A stretch of DNA of 64,000 nucleotides from assembly GCF_900167935.1 (NCBI RefSeq), contig NZ_FUYL01000003.1:248001-312000 (forward strand). The letters run 5' to 3'. Shown piece by piece: positions 26,866-36,170 of this stretch. The position numbers and the translations under genes are program-made. The first letter of the stretch is position 1; every line of letters begins with the position of its first letter. Origin of the DNA: Maribacter arcticus (GTDB taxonomy: Bacteria; Bacteroidota; Bacteroidia; Flavobacteriales; Flavobacteriaceae). The notes under the pieces are model-generated. The model saw only the letters and a program-made list of their open reading frames with translations, was not told where the DNA came from and searched no databases.

Positions 26866-26869
26866 TAAA

Positions 26870-28303
26870 TCACTCTTTAATTCCGGGTGCTCTATTTTCT
26901 AGACCTTCCATACCCATTAAAGAGTCCCCTAGCCTTGTACGCATATCATCTGCTAGTTTCTTGATTGTGGCAATTACTTTAGCATTGCTTGCAGCCACAT
27001 TATTTGTTTCACTAGCATCTGATTCTAAATCATACAATTCAATTTGCTTTAAATCAACCATTTTATATTCACCTGGCAAGCCGTCCTTTCCAGGTGTTTG
27101 ACCATTCATTGTTCTATACGTGTGTGGAAAATATAACTTCCATTTTCCATAACGCACTCCGAATAACTCATTAACTCGGTAATAAAAGAAATAAGCTTCC
27201 TGCGGACTTTCATTTGTTTTACCCGTCAATAAACTCCATGCGCTTTTACCATCTATTACCTCATCAGGAAGTTCAGAGTTTGTTACCTCTGCGAGGGATG
27301 GGAAAATATCGATAGCCATTAATGGAGCATCTATTGTAACCCCTGCTTCAATTTCTTTCGGATACTTAATTATAAAAGGTTCTCGTTGGCCACCTTCCCA
27401 GCCAGTACCTTTACCTTCTCTAAAAGGATATGCACTACCTGAATGATTACCGTATGCCAGCCATGGTCCATTATCTGATGTAAAAATTATAATTGTGTTC
27501 TCGGTTAAGCCATTTTTCTCTACGGACTTTATAATTTCACCAACCGACCAATCTAGCTCCATAATCACATCACCATAAAGACCTCTATTCGACTTGCCTC
27601 TAAACTTATCGGAAACAAAAAGAGGAACATGAGGTTGAGGATGCGGAACATATAAGAAAAATGGATTATCCTTATTCCGTTCAATAAAATCAACACTGTG
27701 CTGGGTAATCAATGTTGTTAAGTTTGTCTGATCTGTCAGGGTATCGATTACTTTCTCGTTCTCATATAATGGTAAAGGACCAAAATCAAATATTGGGCCT
27801 TGCTGAGGATGTAATGGCCACATATCGTTAGAATACGGAATTCCGAAATACTCGTCAAATCCCTGCTTAGTCGGCATAAACTCAGCCGCATCACCTAAGT
27901 GCCACTTCCCAAATATCGCTGTTGCATAGCCTTTATTTTTTAGCATTTCTGCAAGAGTAGTCTCTTTAGGGTTAAGTCCTTTCTTACTATTTGGCATAAG
28001 AGCATTATGTATACCTATGCGATTGGGATAACTACCTGTTAGAATAGCAGCTCGTGAAGCTGAACAAACCGCCTGAGCGGCATAAAAATTCGTGAGCTTC
28101 GCCCCATCTTTAGCCATTTGATCAAGATTGGGCGTAGCAATATCCTCGGCCCCAAATACACCTACATCATTATACCCTTGGTCATCTGTGAAAATTAAAA
28201 TGATATTGGGCAATAAATCTTGTTGACCTTCAGGTTTCTGTCCAGATGTTTTTTGCCAAATAAATAATGATAATACCAGCAAAAAGTGAATTTTTCCAAT
28301 CAT
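26870..28303 (-). CDS. Arylsulfatase-type sulfatase (S1 family), exported
   Basis: A 477-residue sulfatase that should cleave a sulfate ester from a sulfated glycan or aryl substrate in the periplasm. A signal peptide covers about residues 1-21. The metal-binding IILIFTDDQGYNDVG follows. The formylglycine-forming Cys is Cys80 in VCSASRAAILTGSYPNRIG, a C-x-A-S-R type I motif that needs a separate maturase not present here. GKWHLGD, FLYVPHPQPHVPLF and FTSDNGPWLAYGNHSG are further active-site motifs. It is divergent from the 921-residue cytochrome-type lipoprotein, with which it shares a promoter region. The substrate cannot be read from sequence. Confidence 0.92.
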   Translation of the reverse strand: MIGKIHFLLVLSLFIWQKTSGQKPEGQQDLLPNIILIFTDDQGYNDVGVFGAEDIATPNLDQMAKDGAKLTNFYAAQAVCSASRAAILTGSYPNRIGIHNALMPNSKKGLNPKETTLAEMLKNKGYATAIFGKWHLGDAAEFMPTKQGFDEYFGIPYSNDMWPLHPQQGPIFDFGPLPLYENEKVIDTLTDQTNLTTLITQHSVDFIERNKDNPFFLYVPHPQPHVPLFVSDKFRGKSNRGLYGDVIMELDWSVGEIIKSVEKNGLTENTIIIFTSDNGPWLAYGNHSGSAYPFREGKGTGWEGGQREPFIIKYPKEIEAGVTIDAPLMAIDIFPSLAEVTNSELPDEVIDGKSAWSLLTGKTNESPQEAYFFYYRVNELFGVRYGKWKLYFPHTYRTMNGQTPGKDGLPGEYKMVDLKQIELYDLESDASETNNVAASNAKVIATIKKLADDMRTRLGDSLMGMEGLENRAPGIKE

Positions 28304-28426
28304 TACATTTTTTTTAACAATAATAAAAGTAAATACTAAAAATTAAATGAAGCTAACAAAGTAAATTTTAATAATTTCAAAGATTAGAAAATCGCCTTTG
28401 TTGTATTTAAATCATTACTATCTTAA

Positions 28427-31192
28427 ATGAAAACATCACTACTTTTTAGTACAATTATTATTTCTGGCCTATTGTTTAGTTGTAACAGAGAAAAAACAAG
28501 CCCAAAACCCGTAGATGTTGTTATTAACTCGATGTCAGATTCACTTCCAGTTTTAACTCTTCCAGAAGATGCAGACCCAGAAAATGAAGATTGGGCAGGG
28601 ATAGACCTTGAACCAAAATCTCCTGTACTTCCCCTTTTCCCAGAACAAGAAGCAGCAAAGTTCTTACTTCCTGAAGGATATCATATTGAACCCATTCTAA
28701 CAGAACCCCAAATTGAACAGCCAGGAGCTATTTCTTTTGATGGAAACGGTAGAATGTATGTATTAGAATTAAGAACCTATATGCTAACTGCAGATTCTGA
28801 TGGTACTTTAGACCCAAAAAGCAGAATCTCTAGATGGGAGGATAAAGACAATGATGGCATCTACGAAACAGGAACCGTATTTGTTGATAGTTTAATTTTT
28901 CCGCGGTTTGTATTGCCATACGGTAAGGATTGTATTTTAACTATGGAATCGGATACCGACAATGTGTATAAATATACAGATACTACTGGCGATGGTAAAG
29001 CCGATAAAAAAGAGTTTTTTACCAATAAATATGGCAGGTCTGGCAATGTAGAGCATCAACAAGCATTTATGTATTATGGAATGGACAATTGGCTATACAG
29101 CACGGTAAATGCATTTAGAGTTAAAGAAACACCAAATGGCGTAATAAGGGAAAAAACTGGCTACAATAGAGCACAATGGGGTGTTACGCATGATGATGAT
29201 GGAAAATTATGGTTTCAAGGAGGTGCTAGCGGAGTACCATCTCATTTTCAATTTCCCATTCATTATGGAAATTACACTATTGAAAACGAATTGGCAGAAG
29301 GGTTTAAAGTACCCTATGGCGCTGCTGTTAAAATTGCAGACATGCAAGGAGGTATGGATCAGATAAGAGCGGCAGATGGATCATTGAACAGTGTCACCGG
29401 TTCAGCAGGTAATGATATTTACCGTGGTGATCGTTTACCATCTGAATTATATGGTCAGTATTTTTATGGCGAACCCGTTGCGAGAATCGTAAGGCAAATT
29501 AATCCGGTAGTTTCTGAAGGTTTAACCACCTTACACAATGCCTATCAAGAAGAACAATCTGAATTTCTTCGTTCTACAGACCCATTATTTAGACCTGTAG
29601 ACATGACCACCGCTCCCGATGGCACTTTATATATTACTGATATGTATCATGGTATTATTCAAGAAGGGCAATGGGCACAAAAAGGAACCTATCTGAGAAC
29701 CAAAATAGAACAATACCAATTGGATAAAGTGATCGGACTAGGTAGAATATGGCGTATTACCCATGATAGTAAAGAACGTGACAAGACCCAACCTAAAATG
29801 TTCGATAAAACTCCGGGTGAATTAATAACGTATTTGGAACACCCTAACGGTTGGTGGCGAGACAAGGCCCAACAATTAATTGTTCTTTCACGTGACCAGA
29901 GTACCGTGCCAGAACTACGAAAGGTGGCATTATCGAATAAAAATCAATTTGCTAGAACCCATGCCATTTGGTGTCTAGAAGGTCTTGGAGCGCTACAAAC
30001 AGACCTATTGACAACACTTTTTCAAGACCCTGATCCTAAAATAAGAAGACAAGCAATCCGCGCTAGCGAAACATTGTATAAATCTGGGAATAAAAGTCTA
30101 GCAACATCCTATTTAAAATTATTGGAGGATGTCAATGTAGATGTAGCCCTACAAGCCATGTTAACCGTTAAGTTTCTTGAGGTACCCAATTATCAAAAAG
30201 CTCTTTCCAAGATTGTAAAAACCAATCAAGCTAAAGGAATACAAACAGTGGGCACTCAAATATTAACCCCTTTAAAACAAGAAAATCGTTGGAATCGAAA
30301 TGAAGTTCTTTTGAGTGAGGTACAGCAAGAAAGTTTGGAAAAAGGCAAAGTGATATTCAATGAACTTTGTGTACAATGCCACGGCAACGATGGCACAGGA
30401 ACTCCATTAGGAAATGGAACCGTAATGGCCCCACCTTTATCTGGATCCATAAGGGTACAAGAACATCCAGAATATATTATTAAAACCATTCTTCATGGTC
30501 TAGAAGGTCCTTTAGATGGTAAAACGTATGCTGCTGGTATTATGGTAGGTAATAAAGAACAATCTGATGATTGGGTTGCTGCGATAGCCTCCTATATTAG
30601 AAACAACCTATCTAACGAAGCTTCAACCGTGACCAGTGAATATGTAGCCGAAGTAAGATCGAAAACCCTTAACCAAAAAGGAACCTATAGATATAATGAG
30701 TTAATTCAATCTGTACCGACTTCATTACCATTACAACCTGATTGGAAGGTTACAGCAAGTCACACAGCGCCTAATCGAATTGGAGGAACAGCTTCGCCAA
30801 AAAGTGCATTTAATTTTGAGGGATGGACTACCGGTGAAAATCAAAAGGAAGGAATGTGGTTTCAAATTGAATTTCCAAATGCTTTAGAACTTACTGGTTT
30901 ACAATTCAATTCCCCTCCAATATCAAGAGGTTGGAGAGAAGGATCACCACCGCCATTACAAACATTTGCAAATTCTTATGAAATATTGACTTCAAAGGAT
31001 GGAAAAAATTGGGTTGTGTTGGATAAAGGTGAAGGAACAGACCAAGATTTTAAATTAGATTTCAATCCGGTTACGACAAAATTTTTAAAATTTAAATTGA
31101 CCTCTACCGTAAAAGATGAGAATGAAATTCCATGGCGTATAAGACAGTTAAAACTATATGCTCTAAATACACAAAAGGAACTATCTAAATAA
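28427..31192 (+). CDS. Multidomain lipoprotein: propeller, HEAT, cytochrome c, discoidin-like
   Basis: A 921-residue surface or periplasmic lipoprotein (lipobox ends at Cys19, LLFSC). In order: an acidic linker; a propeller of the membrane-bound dehydrogenase type (about 75-420; LPEGYHIEPILTEPQI, ADGSLNSVTGSAGNDIYRGD); HEAT-like helices (about 460-600); a cytochrome c domain with heme motif CVQCH at residues 648-652; and an F5/8 type C (discoidin)-like domain (about 760-915). This matches the PVC-type heme-binding proteins first noted in Planctomycetes and Verrucomicrobia. It may oxidise a sugar and pass electrons to the heme. The isomerase-like gene follows after 38 bp. Substrate unknown. 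Confidence 0.85.
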   Translation: MKTSLLFSTIIISGLLFSCNREKTSPKPVDVVINSMSDSLPVLTLPEDADPENEDWAGIDLEPKSPVLPLFPEQEAAKFLLPEGYHIEPILTEPQIEQPGAISFDGNGRMYVLELRTYMLTADSDGTLDPKSRISRWEDKDNDGIYETGTVFVDSLIFPRFVLPYGKDCILTMESDTDNVYKYTDTTGDGKADKKEFFTNKYGRSGNVEHQQAFMYYGMDNWLYSTVNAFRVKETPNGVIREKTGYNRAQWGVTHDDDGKLWFQGGASGVPSHFQFPIHYGNYTIENELAEGFKVPYGAAVKIADMQGGMDQIRAADGSLNSVTGSAGNDIYRGDRLPSELYGQYFYGEPVARIVRQINPVVSEGLTTLHNAYQEEQSEFLRSTDPLFRPVDMTTAPDGTLYITDMYHGIIQEGQWAQKGTYLRTKIEQYQLDKVIGLGRIWRITHDSKERDKTQPKMFDKTPGELITYLEHPNGWWRDKAQQLIVLSRDQSTVPELRKVALSNKNQFARTHAIWCLEGLGALQTDLLTTLFQDPDPKIRRQAIRASETLYKSGNKSLATSYLKLLEDVNVDVALQAMLTVKFLEVPNYQKALSKIVKTNQAKGIQTVGTQILTPLKQENRWNRNEVLLSEVQQESLEKGKVIFNELCVQCHGNDGTGTPLGNGTVMAPPLSGSIRVQEHPEYIIKTILHGLEGPLDGKTYAAGIMVGNKEQSDDWVAAIASYIRNNLSNEASTVTSEYVAEVRSKTLNQKGTYRYNELIQSVPTSLPLQPDWKVTASHTAPNRIGGTASPKSAFNFEGWTTGENQKEGMWFQIEFPNALELTGLQFNSPPISRGWREGSPPPLQTFANSYEILTSKDGKNWVVLDKGEGTDQDFKLDFNPVTTKFLKFKLTSTVKDENEIPWRIRQLKLYALNTQKELSK

Positions 31193-31230
31193 ACGTATTT
31201 CAATTTTTCACAGCACCAAAACCTATCATA

Positions 31231-32277
31231 ATGAAACCAAAAAATTCAATTCAACAACGAAGGTCTTTTCTTAAAAACTCAACAGCGCTAATTGCTGGTG
31301 CAACCCTATTAGGACCTTCCGTTTTTGGAGCACCTAGTTTTCTAAATTTTACGACACAACCAAATTCTAAAATTAAGGGCGTTCAATTGGGTCTTATCAC
31401 CTACTCGTTTAGAACTATGCCAGACCAAAGCGCTGAAGCTACATTGCAATATATTTTAGATACTGGAATAAATGCAGTAGAACTTATGGGAGACCCTGCA
31501 GAACAATATGCAGGAAAACCAGAGAGTCCCGTAAACAGAATGGCTTTTTATGGTCTAATGAGACGGAAAAGGAACAATGAACTGAATGATGAAGAGGAAA
31601 AGGAATTTATAGAAATGCAATCGAAATTAGAGGCATATAGTAAAACCGTTGCGGCCTGGCGTGCAACGGTCTCGATGGACAAGTTTGTAGCGCTTCGTAA
31701 AATGTATAATGATGCTGGTGTAAACATTTATGCTTTTAAGCCAAATGCCTTTGGAAAAGACAATACTGACGAAGAAATCAATTGGGGCATGAAAGCAGCT
31801 AAAGCTCTAGGTGCTAGTCATGTAACTTTAGAACACCCTAGCGATGACGCACACACGTTAAAATTGGGTCAAATGGCAGAAAAACATGATGTTTTTGTAG
31901 CTTACCATGGTCATGAACAACAAACTCCTACCTTTTGGGATACAGCCTTAGAACAATCTAGCCATAATGCTTTAAACCTAGACCTAGGCCATTTTGTAGC
32001 TGCAGGAAACGAAGCCCCTCTAGAAATTGTAAAGGAAAAACACAGCCATATCAAGAGTATGCACTTAAAAGATAGACAAACTCCTGAACATGATAAAGGC
32101 AATGTATTATGGGGAACCGGTGACACACCTATTGTTGAAGTACTACAATTAATGCGAGACAATAAATATACATTCCCGGCAACTATTGAATTAGAATATG
32201 ATATTCCAGAAGGGTCTGATGCGGTTCAAGAAGTTAAGAAATGTCTAGCCTATGCTAAAAAAGCTTTAGAAAGTTAA
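31231..32277 (+). CDS. Tat-exported sugar phosphate isomerase/epimerase-like TIM barrel
   Basis: A 348-residue xylose-isomerase-like (AP endonuclease 2 superfamily) TIM-barrel protein with a twin-arginine signal (QQRRSFLKNSTALIAGATLL). Metal-ligand motifs of the barrel include VTLEHPSDD, VAYHGHEQQ, LDLGHFVAAGN, IKSMHLKDR and TIELEYDIPEG. Such exported members probably isomerise or epimerise free keto-sugars rather than phosphates. It follows the cytochrome-type lipoprotein by 38 bp. Its stop codon shares the TTAA at 32274-32277 with the convergent gene. Confidence 0.85.
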   Translation: MKPKNSIQQRRSFLKNSTALIAGATLLGPSVFGAPSFLNFTTQPNSKIKGVQLGLITYSFRTMPDQSAEATLQYILDTGINAVELMGDPAEQYAGKPESPVNRMAFYGLMRRKRNNELNDEEEKEFIEMQSKLEAYSKTVAAWRATVSMDKFVALRKMYNDAGVNIYAFKPNAFGKDNTDEEINWGMKAAKALGASHVTLEHPSDDAHTLKLGQMAEKHDVFVAYHGHEQQTPTFWDTALEQSSHNALNLDLGHFVAAGNEAPLEIVKEKHSHIKSMHLKDRQTPEHDKGNVLWGTGDTPIVEVLQLMRDNKYTFPATIELEYDIPEGSDAVQEVKKCLAYAKKALES

Positions 32278-34331
32278 TTAAGTACAACCTCATCAATAAA
32301 AATCCAGCTTTTACCACCCGGATTGGTATGCCAATCTGGGTTTTTTAGTGGACTTTGTATTTGTAATTTCACATACTTAGCATCGGTAGGTGTAAACTCC
32401 ATATCGAAAAAAGCTAGCTTTACTTCTGCATTAGGGCTTTCAATACCCATGTCCTTTCTTCCAATTTCTTTAAAATTAACACCATCATTAGAAGATGAAA
32501 TAACAAAGGCAGTTGGGTAAAAAATCCAACTAGCAGGTGCCGATAATGCCCCTATCGAAACTTTCGAAATAGTATTCTTTTCTTTGAGTTCTATTATAGC
32601 ATTTAAGTGCTTACCCTCGAAACCTAACCAATTACCATCAACAAAATTGATAGAACCTCGTTTTTGATCTATTAAGGTTTTACCTTTTTGACCTTTATAT
32701 TTTTCGTTTGGAGTAGTAAGTAAGTTTACATCGGTATATGCTATATTATTTTTAATAAAGGTTCGTTCAGTCACAAAACTAGGCTCCCAATCTTTCTTAA
32801 CTGCAATGGCTTTCACACTAGCAGTATTATTTAAAATAATATTAGCCTCATATTTTGTAGAAGATGAATTTGGCACAGAGCCATCAAGCGTGTAATAAAT
32901 ATCAGTTCCTTCAAAAAGATTTTCAATTGTAAGTACTAGGCTGTCACTAAAAAAACTGGCATCACTTAAAATAGTTGGCGGATCTAGTACTGTCGCTTCA
33001 AATAAATCTGCCTCTAATTGCTGAATTGTAAGATTAGGTAGGTTCCGTTGCAATTGAACTAAACCGTCATCAGTAACATCTGTTTTCCAGAGGTAAATAT
33101 TTTGCAACTTTTTATTCCTTTTTAATTCTTGTATTAATTTATCGGTAACCGAAGTTCCATAAAGATTTAATGACTCTAACAGTTCAAAATCAACAAGGTA
33201 TTTACCAATAGCATCTGTCACTTTAGTATTCTGTAGTTTTAGTTTCAAAAGATTTCTAAATGGCCTAATGTATGACATTAACTCATCATTGAAATTGCTA
33301 AAACCAAGGTCTATCTCGACAATATTTGGAGCATATTCCTCCAATGCTTTCAATTGGTCTTTTGTGATGGAATCTATACCCGCCAAATTCACTGCCAACA
33401 ATTGGTTTTTTCCAGAAAGTGTCTGTATAGGTATACCAGCATTTCTCATACCTTGTAGCCAATCTTTAGGAACCTCTTTTGCTTCTTTTGACAAGACTGC
33501 TATTGTAGATGTATCTTGCTCTAACGAAGTTAGCACTGCAGCCATTCTTTCTTCTGTAGATAATTCCATCACCCTACAATCAAAACAATGGTTATTTTCC
33601 ATCCACCATTCTAATAAGGCTTTTTCATTATCTGTCAATTGAACTTTTCCTTTCGGTGGCATATGGTCCTCATTTTCTATAGGTAAATGCACACGCTCAA
33701 GAAATAGCGAACCAGTACTTCCACTTAGAGTGTCTAATAGTCTGCCATTGTCCCCACCTTTAATCATTTCATTGGGAGAACTCATTACCAAGCCACCTTT
33801 CGCCTTGCTTGCATTATGACAACTCATACATTTATCATCTAAAATAGGTTGAATGATTTGAGCATATACTTGAGCCTCTTGCACATTGGTGATGACAATC
33901 TCTTCCTTTTCTTCTACGAACAGATAATCTTCGCCGTGGGTCATGTTTCCGCCGAAGTGACCTGTAAGGCTAATTAAACCAAGAACAACTAGGAACAAAG
34001 GAATATATGTTTTGTTCACCCCATTTCGCTTACTTCTTTTTACCAAATACAGAAGTATGGTGGTAATGGTAAACGCAACAGCCATCCATCTATGTAGAAA
34101 AATAGCATCTTCATCATAGCCACTTTCTTCGCTCAACAACCAGCCCGTACCTAAAGACAGTATAGCTGTAACGCCAGCAACCAATAGTGTAAACTCAATA
34201 ACTTCATCAAATGATTTCTTAGCTATAAATCTACTATACACTTCGAGCAAAAACGTCAACAAAATAATACCGATGGGTAAATGCACGAAAAGTGGGTGAA
34301 GATGACCTATTTGTATTCCTAATTGAATCAT
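32274..34331 (-). CDS. DUF2231 membrane / cytochrome c / LRR / HEX_C-like / discoidin-like fusion protein
   Basis: A 685-residue multidomain protein. It starts with a four-helix DUF2231-like membrane domain (about 1-130; GHLHPLFVHLPIGIILLTF). A Planctomycete-type cytochrome c domain follows with heme motif CMSCH at residues 168-172, then CFDC near residue 247, leucine-rich repeats (about 310-440; LRNLLKLKLQNTKVTD type units), a chitobiase C-terminal-like domain (DIYYTLDGSVPNSSS) and a discoidin-like C-terminus (PASWIFYPTAFVISSSNDG). It is the last of five tightly packed minus-strand genes. An inner-membrane redox anchor for the exported system is plausible. The convergent gene overlaps by 4 bp. 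Confidence 0.82.
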   Translation of the reverse strand: MIQLGIQIGHLHPLFVHLPIGIILLTFLLEVYSRFIAKKSFDEVIEFTLLVAGVTAILSLGTGWLLSEESGYDEDAIFLHRWMAVAFTITTILLYLVKRSKRNGVNKTYIPLFLVVLGLISLTGHFGGNMTHGEDYLFVEEKEEIVITNVQEAQVYAQIIQPILDDKCMSCHNASKAKGGLVMSSPNEMIKGGDNGRLLDTLSGSTGSLFLERVHLPIENEDHMPPKGKVQLTDNEKALLEWWMENNHCFDCRVMELSTEERMAAVLTSLEQDTSTIAVLSKEAKEVPKDWLQGMRNAGIPIQTLSGKNQLLAVNLAGIDSITKDQLKALEEYAPNIVEIDLGFSNFNDELMSYIRPFRNLLKLKLQNTKVTDAIGKYLVDFELLESLNLYGTSVTDKLIQELKRNKKLQNIYLWKTDVTDDGLVQLQRNLPNLTIQQLEADLFEATVLDPPTILSDASFFSDSLVLTIENLFEGTDIYYTLDGSVPNSSSTKYEANIILNNTASVKAIAVKKDWEPSFVTERTFIKNNIAYTDVNLLTTPNEKYKGQKGKTLIDQKRGSINFVDGNWLGFEGKHLNAIIELKEKNTISKVSIGALSAPASWIFYPTAFVISSSNDGVNFKEIGRKDMGIESPNAEVKLAFFDMEFTPTDAKYVKLQIQSPLKNPDWHTNPGGKSWIFIDEVVLN

Positions 34332-34332
34332 T

Positions 34333-35133
34333 CTATTGAATTATAATTTCGTCTATAAATAACCATGGTGTACTACCTTTTCCTTGATGCCATTCTGGTA
34401 TTTCAGCAAGAGGATAGACTACAACAGTAAATTCACTATAGGTACCTTTTGTAATAGGAACACTTAAAAATGTAGCACCACTTGAAGTTTCAATCGCACT
34501 ATTTGGGTTCGATAGTACACCAACTTTTTCGCCTTCATTAAATACTTCGATTTTGGCGGGAGCAAAAATCCAATTAGACTGATTCGTAAGTACGCTAAGA
34601 ACAAGGTTTGACACCTCAATATTTGAGTTCAATTTTATCGCAGCTGAAATGGTATCAGTTTGAAAACCCATCCACTGTTTATCTCCACCAAATTGCTCTG
34701 CACCATTAATAAAATCTCCCAAACCTGCAGCACCTAAACCAGGATAATTCTCACTTGCGCTTGGCGTAAGTATTATCTCTTCAATCGTTTTCTCGGTAGA
34801 AGTTTTCACCACCTCTACTTGGACCTCTTCACTCTCTAAATAATCAGGATGATAAACTTTCGCTTTTATTACTGCACTTTCGGTTAATTCTAATGGCGCA
34901 GTATATATTTTAGAACTTTGATTAACTGCACCGCCATTAAATGAATATTTTATAACAGCATTCGGAAAGTCAAAACTAATTCGCACAGTCGTTATGGAGT
35001 CAAAAAATACAGAAGACACATTTAATTGCGGAGCTGATAATGGAAAAATTTCCGTAGACGCATTAATAGAATTCTGAGAAATACATGCTTGACATAACAT
35101 GACTAATGCCAAAAGTGAATAGATAGTGCGCAT
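34333..35133 (-). CDS. Lipoprotein with chitobiase C-terminal-like and discoidin-like parts
   Basis: A 266-residue lipoprotein; the lipobox LCQAC puts the lipidated Cys at about residue 17. The N-terminal half contains FDFPNAVIKYSFNGGAVNQSS, resembling the chitobiase/beta-hexosaminidase C-terminal domain. The C-terminal half has YSEFTVVVYPLAEIPEWHQG and ends TPWLFIDEIIIQ, echoing the tail of the protein at 32274 (SWIFIDEVVLN). The two probably derive from a shared ancestor or bind similar ligands. It is 1 bp upstream of the 32274 gene and 2 bp downstream of the NHL gene, so it is part of the five-gene operon. Confidence 0.78.
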   Translation of the reverse strand: MRTIYSLLALVMLCQACISQNSINASTEIFPLSAPQLNVSSVFFDSITTVRISFDFPNAVIKYSFNGGAVNQSSKIYTAPLELTESAVIKAKVYHPDYLESEEVQVEVVKTSTEKTIEEIILTPSASENYPGLGAAGLGDFINGAEQFGGDKQWMGFQTDTISAAIKLNSNIEVSNLVLSVLTNQSNWIFAPAKIEVFNEGEKVGVLSNPNSAIETSSGATFLSVPITKGTYSEFTVVVYPLAEIPEWHQGKGSTPWLFIDEIIIQ

Positions 35134-35135
35134 GG

Positions 35136-36170
35136 CTAGATTCTATTTAGCTTTATTGGATAGGTCTTTCCTGAATTCCATTGTGCAACGTACAAATTCT
35201 CATCATCATCAACACAAACATCATGAGGGTGGGTAAAAATTTTGATAGCTTGATACATTGGTCTCAGTCCGGCTTTTTCATATAAGGGAGCACAACCACC
35301 TGGTGCTGAAATTAATTTATTGTGTTTATCCAAAATTGAAATAAAGCCAGTGCCATCTGACCCATCACCAGACCATATCGTTGCCAAGTAAACGTTATCC
35401 CCTTTAATTACGGGCCTACATATGAATGCCCCAGGTAAATCTATACTTTCTATAAATTCACCTTCCATGGTAAAACGCTTTAGTTTATTCTGTTTCCTAG
35501 CCGTGATTAAAAGCTCAGGATTTTTACCATTTCTTGTATCAATACAAATACCATGAGCATTCTGAAATAGATGATTTTCGTCGCCTTTACCCCCAAAAGT
35601 TTGTAATAATTCTCCTTGGGCATTGTACCGCATTATATATTGTGCACCATAACCATCAGCAATATAGACATCCCCATTTTCGGCAATAGCTGTCTCTGTC
35701 GGTATATATTGTTCTTTTGAACTATACTTTCCGGATTCTTTCGGATAGGTAAAAACTTGAACTACCTTACCGTCAATAGTCGTCTTTATAACCTCATGAC
35801 GGGTGTTATCTGATATATAGAGAAAGTCCTCCCCATTTTCAACGTTCAAGGTTAAACCGTGAGCGCCAGGATAATCTGTCCCCCAGGTTTCTAACAATTT
35901 ACCAGACCGGTCATAAACAATCACATTGTTTTTAATATGATTCGTTAAGAGCAAAATCCGACCTTTAGAGTCTTGTACCATCTCATGACAATCATTCACT
36001 GGGTAGTAATTCGGATTCAACGCGCCCCAATTTAAATCAATTTTATACTGGTGACTACCATGCCCAATAATAGCATCTTTATAACGTAACAGGTTTGCAC
36101 TTACCGAAGAATACGTCAATATCCCAGCCGAGGCAGCAGCAGTATTTATAATAAATTTTCTTCTCTCCAT
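35136..36170 (-). CDS. Tat-exported NHL-repeat (six-bladed propeller) protein
   Basis: A 344-residue exported beta-propeller protein. The signal is twin-arginine (ERRKFIINTAAASAGIL). NHL-type repeats recur, for example GAHGLTLNVENGEDFLYISD, ENGDVYIADGYGAQYIMRYN, NAHGICIDTRNGKNPELLIT and HPHDVCVDDDENLYVAQWN. The family includes peptide-amidating lyase-like and binding proteins; no catalytic role can be claimed. It overlaps the DUF1501 gene by one base at 36170 and lies 2 bp before the lipoprotein gene. It is third in the operon. Confidence 0.85.
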   Translation of the reverse strand: MERRKFIINTAAASAGILTYSSVSANLLRYKDAIIGHGSHQYKIDLNWGALNPNYYPVNDCHEMVQDSKGRILLLTNHIKNNVIVYDRSGKLLETWGTDYPGAHGLTLNVENGEDFLYISDNTRHEVIKTTIDGKVVQVFTYPKESGKYSSKEQYIPTETAIAENGDVYIADGYGAQYIMRYNAQGELLQTFGGKGDENHLFQNAHGICIDTRNGKNPELLITARKQNKLKRFTMEGEFIESIDLPGAFICRPVIKGDNVYLATIWSGDGSDGTGFISILDKHNKLISAPGGCAPLYEKAGLRPMYQAIKIFTHPHDVCVDDDENLYVAQWNSGKTYPIKLNRI

